A program made the translations under genes and the position numbers. Shown one piece after another: positions 57,468 to 64,000 of a stretch of 64,000 nucleotides of DNA. The first letter of the stretch is position 1, and every line of letters begins with the position of its first letter. The notes below the pieces were generated by a model. That model worked only from the letters and a program-made list of their open reading frames with translations. It was not told the origin of the DNA and did not search any database. Where the stretch lies: contig NZ_JAINFK010000001.1 of NCBI RefSeq assembly GCF_019966575.1, forward strand, positions 881,626 through 945,625, in the 5' to 3' direction. Source of the stretch: Oricola cellulosilytica. Its GTDB lineage: Bacteria > Pseudomonadota > Alphaproteobacteria > Rhizobiales > Rhizobiaceae.

Positions 57468-58448
57468 TCAAGTCTCGGTTTTGAGGGGGCGGGACATCAG
57501 CCGGTCGATAGCTGCTTCGACCGACAGGCCGCCGTCGAGAACTGCGTCGACCGCCGCGATGATGGGCGCTTCGACGCCGTGCTCGCGGGCAATGCGGGCC
57601 GCCATTGCCGCGGTTTTTACGCCTTCTGCAAGCGCCAATTCATCTAGGGGAGCGCCGCGTCCGATGGCTGCCCCATATGCAAAATTGCGCGATTTCTCCG
57701 AACCGCAGGTGAGGATCAGGTCGCCGAGACCGGACAGACCCACAAGGGTTTCCGGACGCCCGCCGAGCGCTGCGGCGACGCGCCGCAGTTCCGCGAAACC
57801 GCGCGTCGTCAGCGCGGCGAGTGCGCTCGCGCCGAGCTGCCTTCCGTGAACGATACCGGCCGCGATTGCCAGCACGTTCTTCAACGCTCCGCCGAGTTCC
57901 ACGCCGGGGATGTCGTCGCTTGCGTAACAGCGCAGAACCGGGTTCGAAAGCGATTCGGCGAGCATCTTCGCTGTCTTGATGTCGGATGCCGCGACCGTTA
58001 CGGCGGTCGGAAGACCGGCGGCGACGTCGATGGCAAAGCTTGGGCCAGACAGGACGGCGGCGCGGTCGTTGCCCACCAGGGTCGCCATCAGGCCACTCAT
58101 TGTCCTGCCCGTTTCACGGTCGATGCCCTTGGCGCAGGAAACGAAGACACTCCCGGGCGCCGCAAATGCTGCGAGACCGGGAAGCGCGCTGCTCACCGTC
58201 TGCGCCGGAACCGCCACCAGAACGATCTCCGCTCCGGCAAGCGCCTCTGCGGGTTCGAGCGTCATCCTCAGCGTCTCCGGAAGCTCGATTTCGCCCAGAT
58301 AGCGGGGATTGCGATGCAGTTCATTGATTTTCGCGGCGGTCTCCGAATCGCGCCCCAGGAGGAGGCAGGACCACCCGGCCCGTACAACGGAGGCGGCGAG
58401 GGCCGTTCCCCACGCACCGGCCCCGACGACCGCGATCTTTCCGCTCAT
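57468..58448 (-). CDS. gpsA: Glycerol-3-phosphate dehydrogenase [NAD(P)+]
   Basis: The 326-residue enzyme makes sn-glycerol-3-phosphate for phospholipids. [18 protein letters not shown] is the Rossmann motif. FVSCAKGID and [18 protein letters not shown] follow. The catalytic lysine is in [16 protein letters not shown], and [13 protein letters not shown] is a family signature. Length is standard. ATG 58448 overlaps the tsaD stop in an ATGA junction. tsaD-gpsA is a common order in rhizobia. Confidence 0.97.
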   Translation of the reverse strand: MSGKIAVVGAGAWGTALAASVVRAGWSCLLLGRDSETAAKINELHRNPRYLGEIELPETLRMTLEPAEALAGAEIVLVAVPAQTVSSALPGLAAFAAPGSVFVSCAKGIDRETGRTMSGLMATLVGNDRAAVLSGPSFAIDVAAGLPTAVTVAASDIKTAKMLAESLSNPVLRCYASDDIPGVELGGALKNVLAIAAGIVHGRQLGASALAALTTRGFAELRRVAAALGGRPETLVGLSGLGDLILTCGSEKSRNFAYGAAIGRGAPLDELALAEGVKTAAMAARIAREHGVEAPIIAAVDAVLDGGLSVEAAIDRLMSRPLKTET

Positions 58449-59527
58449 GCCTTCGCTCCCCTGCGGCCGGCGCCGATCAGGGAGGCTGCGGCCTCGTCCA
58501 GCGGCCACCGCGATCGCGGCGCGACGTCCATGCCGGTTGCGGTTCCGGTTTCGAGATGTTCGATACCTGCCCAGGCAATCATCGCCGCGTTGTCCGAGCA
58601 CAGCGATTGCGGGGGCGCGTAGAGGCGGGTCTTTTCGTCCTTGCAGACATCCTCGAGCATGGCGCGGATGGCTTGGTTTGCCGCAACGCCACCTGCCACG
58701 ACCAGTGCCGCCGGGTGGTCGGAGACCTCCCCCCGATAGCGCCGCAGTGCGCGAAGCATCCGGTCGCGCAGCGTGTCCGTCACGGCGGCCTGAAACGAGG
58801 CGCAAAGATCGTGAACATCTTGTGCGGTCAAAGGGGCGAGCTCGCTCGCCTGCCGCCGGACGGCGCTTTTCAGTCCGGAGAACGAAAAATCCAGCCGCTC
58901 TTCGCCCTTCATCGGCCGGGGCAGCGGGAAGCGGGTCGCATCGCCGTTCCGGGCTTCCCGCTCCACCGCAGGGCCGCCGGGATAAGGCAGGCCGAGCAAC
59001 TTCGCCGTCTTGTCGAAAGCTTCGCCCAGTGCGTCATCTATCGTCGTACCCCAGCGTTCGTAATCGCCAAGGCCGCGCACCAGAAGAATTTGGGTGTGCC
59101 CTCCGGAGACCAGCAACAACAGGTATGGAAACGGCATTCCGTCAGTCAAACGCGGCGTCAGCGCATGACCCTCCAGGTGATTGATGGCGACCAGCGGCAG
59201 GCTGCGCGCAGTGCAGATCGCCTTGGCTGTCATCATCCCGACGATCAGCCCGCCGATCAGCCCCGGCCCGGCGGTCACGGCAACGGCGTCGATATCGTCG
59301 AGCGTCACGTCGGCGTCAGCGAGGGAGCGCGCGACGATCGCATCCAGACCTTCGACATGGGCCCGCGCGGCGATTTCCGGCACAACCCCGCCAAAGGCGG
59401 CATGATCCGCAATCTGGCTGTAGACCGTGTTCGACAGGATCTCGCCTCCGGCGGACCCTTCCACGCTGCGGACGACCGCCGCCGCCGTTTCGTCGCAACT
59501 CGTTTCTATTCCGAGAACTGTTGTCAT
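58445..59527 (-). CDS. tsaD: tRNA N6-adenosine threonylcarbamoyltransferase TsaD
   Basis: TsaD, with TsaB and TsaE, puts threonylcarbamoyl on A37 of tRNAs reading ANN codons. The 360-residue protein starts [19 protein letters not shown]. The metal-binding His pair is in [25 protein letters not shown] and [20 protein letters not shown] are the ASKHA nucleotide loops. [16 protein letters not shown] and the Asp-containing [13 protein letters not shown] close the fold. ATG 59527 is the family start. It is divergent from hemC, 97 bp apart. Confidence 0.97.
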   Translation of the reverse strand: MTTVLGIETSCDETAAAVVRSVEGSAGGEILSNTVYSQIADHAAFGGVVPEIAARAHVEGLDAIVARSLADADVTLDDIDAVAVTAGPGLIGGLIVGMMTAKAICTARSLPLVAINHLEGHALTPRLTDGMPFPYLLLLVSGGHTQILLVRGLGDYERWGTTIDDALGEAFDKTAKLLGLPYPGGPAVEREARNGDATRFPLPRPMKGEERLDFSFSGLKSAVRRQASELAPLTAQDVHDLCASFQAAVTDTLRDRMLRALRRYRGEVSDHPAALVVAGGVAANQAIRAMLEDVCKDEKTRLYAPPQSLCSDNAAMIAWAGIEHLETGTATGMDVAPRSRWPLDEAAASLIGAGRRGAKA

Positions 59528-59624
59528 GAATTCCGGGCGTTGCTGCGCGCGTGTTGCCCGCACTTGCGTTTGCGGTTACGTCTCGCGGGTCGGGTACCAC
59601 GGAACGAAAGGCTTGCAAACTCGG

Positions 59625-60557
59625 ATGGCGCGGCGCGAAACAATCAGGATCGGCACACGCGGCAGCCCATTGGCGTTGGCACAGGCGAACGAGGCGCGCG
59701 ACAAACTTGTCGCCGCGCACGGAATCCCGGCAAACGCCATCGACATCATAGTCATTTCGACGGCCGGGGATCGTATTCAGGACCGTCCGCTATCGGAGGT
59801 TGGCGGCAAGGGCCTGTTCACCCAGGAATTGGAAGAGCAATTGCTCGACGGCCGGATCGACATCGCCGTCCACTCCTCCAAGGACATGCCGACCGTGCTG
59901 CCCGAGGGATTGGCGCTCACCGCGTTTCTCGAGCGCGAGGACCCCCGGGACGCCTTCATCAGCCACGATGCCGGCTCACTTGAGAGTTTGCCGGAAGGTG
60001 CGGTCGTTGGATCGTCCTCCCTGCGCCGCCAGGCGCTGATCCGGCGCATCCGGCCCGACGTCGAGGTTGTCGGCTTTCGCGGCAACGTGCAGACTCGCCT
60101 GCGCAAATTGTCTGAAGGCGTGGCCCACGCCACGCTTCTCGCCAATGCGGGGCTTCGGCGTCTGGGCATGGCCTCGATTGTCACCGACCTGATGGAGCCG
60201 GATTATTTTCCGCCTGCGCCAGGCCAGGGCGCGATCTGCATCGAGGGCCGCGCCGGCGATGCGCGCACCGACGCTCTCGTCGCGCCCCTGAACCACGACG
60301 CGACCACAATCGCGCTGTCCTGCGAACGGGCGTTCCTGGCCGCGCTTGACGGCTCGTGCCGGACGCCCATCGCCGGACTTGCGACGGTCGACGCAGGCCG
60401 TGTGAGCTTTCACGGCATGATCCTCACACCCGACGGAAAGGATGCGCACGCCATCGAGATCTCCGGACCCGTCGGGCGCGCCGCCGACCTCGGACGCGAG
60501 GCGGGCGAAACGCTTCGTGAACGGGCCGGGCCGTACTTCTTCGCCTCCTGGTCCTAG
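59625..60557 (+). CDS. hemC: Hydroxymethylbilane synthase
   Basis: HemC joins four porphobilinogens into the linear tetrapyrrole. The 310-residue enzyme starts [53 protein letters not shown] holds the catalytic Asp region. [34 protein letters not shown] binds the cofactor carboxylates. [11 protein letters not shown] contains the dipyrromethane-attached cysteine. It is divergent from tsaD, and hemD begins four bases after it. The order hemC-hemD-mitofilin-hemY is alphaproteobacterial. Confidence 0.97.
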   Translation: MARRETIRIGTRGSPLALAQANEARDKLVAAHGIPANAIDIIVISTAGDRIQDRPLSEVGGKGLFTQELEEQLLDGRIDIAVHSSKDMPTVLPEGLALTAFLEREDPRDAFISHDAGSLESLPEGAVVGSSSLRRQALIRRIRPDVEVVGFRGNVQTRLRKLSEGVAHATLLANAGLRRLGMASIVTDLMEPDYFPPAPGQGAICIEGRAGDARTDALVAPLNHDATTIALSCERAFLAALDGSCRTPIAGLATVDAGRVSFHGMILTPDGKDAHAIEISGPVGRAADLGREAGETLRERAGPYFFASWS

Positions 60558-60561
60558 CATC

Positions 60562-61308
60562 ATGGCCCAGACCGGTCCCGCTATCCTCGTCACCCGCCCC
60601 CAGCCGGGCGCGGACAGCACCGCGGCACGCCTTTCGGCGATGGGTTATCGACCGCTCGTCCTCCCCCTCACGGAGGTAACCCCGGTTCCGCCGGCCCTCG
60701 GTCCTGCCGAAACGGCCGCACTCGATGGCGTCGTGGTCACCAGCGGCAACGCCTTGCGCCATGCCCCACCCGACCTGCTGGCGTCGCTTCTCGAGAAGCC
60801 GCTCTTCACGGTCGGCGACGCCACGATGGAGGAGGCGAGGACCCACGGTTTCACCGATACTCGCAGTGCCGCCGGAGATGTCGACGATCTTGTCCGGTTG
60901 CTCTCCGAGACGCAGAAGCCGTTTGCGCGGCTGCTCTACCTCTGCGGCCGGAGGAGAACCGGTGATCTCGATCGGAAATTGGCGGAACTGGGCATTCGAA
61001 CCGTGGTAGCCGAGGTGTATGCCACCGATAAAGTCAGTTATACAGCTCATAAACTGAACGCAATCTTTCGCGATCAAGACGTCGTAGGAGCAATTTTTCA
61101 TTCGGCCTTCTCGGCAAGCCTCTTCAGACAGTATGTCGATACAAAATCGGTGCAACTTACTGATAAATTGTTCTTTTTTGCGCTCTCGAACCGCGTGGCG
61201 CGCTCTCTGTCATCGATTCCGCAGTCCTGTATTCACGTCGCGGCGGTCCCGACGGAGGATGCGCTTCTTGCATCCATCGCCGAGGTGTTCCCCGTCGTGG
61301 GGAACTGA
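60562..61308 (+). CDS. hemD: Uroporphyrinogen-III synthase
   Basis: The 248-residue enzyme cyclises hydroxymethylbilane with D-ring inversion. ILVTRPQPGADSTAARLSAMGYRPLVLPL is the opening of the HemD fold. DGVVVTSGNALRH is the first lobe, and LYLCGRRRTGDLDRKLAELGIRTVVAEVY the second. The family is poorly conserved, so position behind hemC weighs in. Bases 61000-61200 are markedly richer in A and T than the rest, with codons such as ATA, TTA and CTT that neighbours avoid. Confidence 0.9.
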   Translation: MAQTGPAILVTRPQPGADSTAARLSAMGYRPLVLPLTEVTPVPPALGPAETAALDGVVVTSGNALRHAPPDLLASLLEKPLFTVGDATMEEARTHGFTDTRSAAGDVDDLVRLLSETQKPFARLLYLCGRRRTGDLDRKLAELGIRTVVAEVYATDKVSYTAHKLNAIFRDQDVVGAIFHSAFSASLFRQYVDTKSVQLTDKLFFFALSNRVARSLSSIPQSCIHVAAVPTEDALLASIAEVFPVVGN

Positions 61309-61382
61309 TCAACTACGAAACCCTTTTGCTTTCGGGGAGCCGTGCTAAAGACATCGGCGACACGCGCACCTGGAGGCATGAA

Positions 61383-62810
61383 ATGGCGCAATCTTCCAAG
61401 AACAGACGCGGCCGGACGAGCCGGAAGCCGGTGACCCTCGATCTCGAGGCAAGCGAGGTTTCCGAGGCGCCTGCGCCCACCAGCGAAGTTCCCGACGCCG
61501 AACCTGTCGCCTTCGACACGGTCGACGCATCTGCCGCAGGCGCGAAGGACAGTCCCGGGGCCTCGGCCGACGCCGACGCGGCTGCGCGCGGAGCGGTTGA
61601 GAGCGGCGCAGGCGCGGACAAGGACGCCGGATCGGCGCCACCGTCCGCCACGCTCCCGAAATCGCGCCCGGACGGCCGAGGGTTCAGCGTATTCGCCGGC
61701 GGGGTCGCCGGTGGCGTCGTTGCCTTGCTGCTCGCCGGGGGCCTTCAATGGGCCGGTGTTCTACCGTCACCGGGCGCCTCAGCGCCGGGCGATCTTGCTT
61801 CGTTGCAGGTGGAAATCGATTCGCTGGATGAGAACGTCGCTGCGCTGCAGGACCGGCCGGCCGGCGCGGAAGCCGGTGGCGAAGTGGCGGCGACCGTCGA
61901 GGGAGCCGTCGCTGGTATCGATGAAAACCGCCAGGCGGTTTCCGCCCTCTCGGCCCGACTTGGCGAGTTTGAGGAGCGTTTGTCAGGCCTCGACGACGCA
62001 TTCGCGTCGGTTAGCGCCGGAGACGGCACGGAGCCGACCGCAGTGGCGGATTTGAGAGGGCGGATCGACGCGATGGAGTCCTCGGTCGCTTCGGCGGTTT
62101 CTCAGGAGGCGGTCGCCGATATCGAGGCGGCAATCAGCGGATTGCGCGAGCAGATCGGCGCTCTCTCGGGCCGGCTCGACGGGTCGCTGCCAGCGCTTGA
62201 GACCTCGATCGCCGACCTGCGGACATCCATTGGCGGGCTCGACCAGCGACTTGCCGATGTTGAGAACGACATCGACGCCGGCGCCGGCAGCCGCGTCGCG
62301 AGCGCCATCGCCGCCTCGGCCCTGAAATCAGCCGCCGACCGCGGCGCATCGTTCATGGCCGAACTGGAAGCCTTTGCGGCCGTGCGCGCCGACGACGAGT
62401 CGGTCAAAGCGCTGCGCGAATACGCCGCTTCGGGTGTGCCCACGATTTCGCAACTTTCCGAGCGTTTTCCGGCAGTGGCCAATCGCATTGTCGCTGCCGG
62501 CAGCGGCGTCGACCCGGATGCAGGTGTCGCGGATCGCTTGATGGCGAGCGCCCGGTCTCTGGTGCAGATCCGTCCGGTCGGCGAGGTCGAGGGCGAAGCA
62601 CCCGGGGCCGTTGCGGCGCGCATGGAGACGGCGTTGCAGCGCGGCGACCTCGAGCGCGCGCTGGCCGAATGGGACACCCTGCCCGAAGAGGCGAAGGCGG
62701 TCTCCAGCGACTTTGCCGCCGATCTGCGCGCACGCAAGCAGATCGACACATTGATTTCTGATGTGCTGGGCGGTGCGATCCGCGGCAGCCAGGCCGTCAG
62801 CGGCCAGTAG
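61383..62810 (+). CDS. Mitofilin (Mic60)-like membrane protein
   Basis: The 475-residue protein has a low-complexity Ala/Glu/Pro tail (1-98), one membrane helix (FSVFAGGVAGGVVALLLAGGLQWAGVL, about 101-125), a long coiled coil (LQVEIDSLDENVAALQD ... LDQRLADVENDI, about 140-315), and a C-terminal mitofilin domain (AAFAAVRADDESVKALREYAASGVP ... ERALAEWDTLPEEAKAVSSDFAADL). This is the architecture of the alphaproteobacterial relatives of Mic60, which shape inner-membrane folds. These are found in the heme-gene cluster, as here. No enzyme function is expected. It lies between hemD and hemY. Confidence 0.9.
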   Translation: MAQSSKNRRGRTSRKPVTLDLEASEVSEAPAPTSEVPDAEPVAFDTVDASAAGAKDSPGASADADAAARGAVESGAGADKDAGSAPPSATLPKSRPDGRGFSVFAGGVAGGVVALLLAGGLQWAGVLPSPGASAPGDLASLQVEIDSLDENVAALQDRPAGAEAGGEVAATVEGAVAGIDENRQAVSALSARLGEFEERLSGLDDAFASVSAGDGTEPTAVADLRGRIDAMESSVASAVSQEAVADIEAAISGLREQIGALSGRLDGSLPALETSIADLRTSIGGLDQRLADVENDIDAGAGSRVASAIAASALKSAADRGASFMAELEAFAAVRADDESVKALREYAASGVPTISQLSERFPAVANRIVAAGSGVDPDAGVADRLMASARSLVQIRPVGEVEGEAPGAVAARMETALQRGDLERALAEWDTLPEEAKAVSSDFAADLRARKQIDTLISDVLGGAIRGSQAVSGQ

Positions 62811-62820
62811 GAGCATCGTC

Positions 62821-64000
62821 ATGTTGCGCGTACTTTTCTTCATCATTGTTGTCGCCCTTTTTGGTCTCGGTTTCGCGTGGCTGGCCGATACACCCGGCAC
62901 GATCGTCCTGACGATCGCGGGACAGCAGGTGACCGTATCGCTGATGGTCGCGGCGGTGGCCTTCGTCGCGACGCTCGTCACCGTCATGGTGCTGTGGTGG
63001 CTGTTCCGCGTCATCTTCACCTCGCCGCAGCGCATGCAGCGCTTCTTTCGTGCGCGCCGCCGCGATCGCGGCTACCAGTCGCTGTCGACTGGCATCATCG
63101 CCGCCGGGGCGGGCGACAGCCACACCGCGCGACGCATGCTGAAACAGGCCAACGGCCTTCTCGATTCGAGTTCCGAGCCGCTGATCCAGCTTCTCGATGC
63201 GCAGGCCAGCATGGTCGACGGCGACCACGAACAGGCGCGCGGGAAGTTCGAGGCGATGCTCGAGGATCCGGAATTGCGCATGCTTGGCCTGCGGGGCCTC
63301 TACATGGAGGCAAAGCGCCTCGGTGACCGCGAGGCCGCTCGCCACTACGCCGAGAGAGCGGCGGAACTCGCGCCGCATCTTTCCTGGGCGGGAAATGCCG
63401 CTCTGGAACTCAAGACCGCCGCGGGCGACTGGAATGGCGCGCTGCGCCTGCTCGACAGCCAGAAGAGCGCCGGACAGCTTGCCCGCGATGCCGCCAAGCG
63501 CAAAAGGGCAGTCCTGCTGACGGCGATGGCGCTGGAAAACCTCGAACACGATCCCGCAAAGGCGAAATCTGCCGCCCTGGAAGCCCACCGCCACGCGCCC
63601 GACCTCGCCCCGGCTGCCGTCGCGGCCGCGCAGGCCGCCTTCCGTCTGAACGACATGCGCAAGGGGGTGAGCGTTCTGGAAAGCACGTGGAAGAAAGCGC
63701 CCCACCCGGATGTGGCGCTCACCTATATCGACGCGCGCCCCGGTGATTCCGCACTGGACCGCTACAAGCGTGCCCGGCGGCTCGAGCGTCTGAAGCCCAA
63801 TCACACCGAATCGAGCATGATTGTCGCGCAGATGGCGCTCGAGGCCGGTGAATACGAGGATGCGCGCAAGGCGGTTGCCAGCGTGTTGCGCAACGAGCCG
63901 CGCGAGGGCGCCTTCATGCTGATGGCCGACATCGAGGAGGCCGAGACCGGAGACCAGGGCAAGATGCGCGAGTGGCTGGCGCGGGCGGTGCGCGCACCGC
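62821..64000 (+). CDS. hemY: HemY-type protein, truncated by the window edge
   Basis: The frame opens at ATG 62821 and stays open to base 64000, giving 393 codons of an incomplete gene. It starts MLRVLFFIIVVALFGLGFAWLADTPG, then a second helix (SLMVAAVAFVATLVTVMVLWWLF, about residues 45-67), followed by TPR-like helices (e.g. AARHYAERAAELAPHLSWAGNAALELKTAAGDW). This is the HemY N-terminal family found in heme operons of proteobacteria. The function in heme synthesis is not defined. It begins ten bases after the mitofilin-like gene. Confidence 0.92.
   Translation, partial: MLRVLFFIIVVALFGLGFAWLADTPGTIVLTIAGQQVTVSLMVAAVAFVATLVTVMVLWWLFRVIFTSPQRMQRFFRARRRDRGYQSLSTGIIAAGAGDSHTARRMLKQANGLLDSSSEPLIQLLDAQASMVDGDHEQARGKFEAMLEDPELRMLGLRGLYMEAKRLGDREAARHYAERAAELAPHLSWAGNAALELKTAAGDWNGALRLLDSQKSAGQLARDAAKRKRAVLLTAMALENLEHDPAKAKSAALEAHRHAPDLAPAAVAAAQAAFRLNDMRKGVSVLESTWKKAPHPDVALTYIDARPGDSALDRYKRARRLERLKPNHTESSMIVAQMALEAGEYEDARKAVASVLRNEPREGAFMLMADIEEAETGDQGKMREWLARAVRAP

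Overview
The window is a high-GC (roughly 63%, by eye), gene-dense chromosomal segment of an alphaproteobacterium, most likely Hyphomicrobiales (Rhizobiales) close to the Phyllobacteriaceae/Brucellaceae. This is inferred from an Omp19-type lipoprotein, a complete imuA-imuB-dnaE2 mutagenesis cassette behind a GTTC-N7-GTTC SOS box, a CenR/OtpR response regulator paired with a cyclic-nucleotide-binding protein, the hemC-hemD-mitofilin-hemY order, and the rpsP ... rimM-trmD-rplS ... leuC layout. No phage, plasmid, CRISPR or defence locus was seen. Almost everything is housekeeping DNA.

Layout. 0-4 kb: GNAT acetyltransferase, rpsP, a maltose-acetyltransferase-like enzyme, omp19, zapE and a VOC protein. 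4.4-14.7 kb: a TCA-cycle block mdh-sucC-sucD-sucA-sucB, an unrecognised two-TM envelope protein, then lpdA. 14.8-17.3 kb (minus strand): small membrane protein, TraB/GumN-like protein, xerC. 17.4-19.4 kb: rimM-trmD-rplS. 19.5-23.7 kb: an amino-acid-type ABC binding protein and permease without an ATPase, a small secreted protein, an MgtC-like protein and leuC. A 335-bp MITE-like element with exact 21-bp inverted ends lies at the leuC stop codon. 24.2-29.5 kb: membrane diguanylate cyclase, MliC-like lipoprotein, sdhCDAB with a good promoter and terminator. 29.6-34.8 kb: AhpD-like protein, leucine-dehydrogenase-like enzyme, OsmC, App1-type phosphatase, exported MsrA, acyltransferase. 34.8-40.3 kb (minus): the SOS mutagenesis cassette. 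40.5 kb: tRNA-Gly(GCC). 40.7-46.1 kb: ProX, thioredoxin/YbbN, LON-N protein, Trm112, TetR, a Ubi-type hydroxylase and TesB. 46.3-49.6 kb: glnK-amtB and a second, divergent ammonium transporter. 49.7-55.9 kb: ftsK (with a CtrA-type box), lolA, xthA, a cNMP-binding protein, CenR-like regulator and L,D-transpeptidase. 55.9-59.5 kb (minus): DUF1761, a methyltransferase, EVE protein, gpsA, tsaD. 59.6-64 kb: hemC, hemD, a Mic60/mitofilin-like protein and hemY, which runs off the right edge.

How it works together. The mdh-suc-lpdA and sdh blocks supply most of the second half of the TCA cycle, with succinyl-CoA feeding the pathway that hemC/hemD continue. glnK and two Amt proteins form an ammonium-scavenging unit, with NtrC-like dyads upstream. 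ftsK, lolA, cenR, the cNMP protein and the L,D-transpeptidase form an envelope and division neighbourhood.

I did not find a clearly new multi-gene system. The most unusual items are the MITE that appears to supply the leuC stop codon, the unknown membrane protein translationally coupled to lpdA, the paired Amt transporters and the cNMP/CenR/L,D-transpeptidase cluster.
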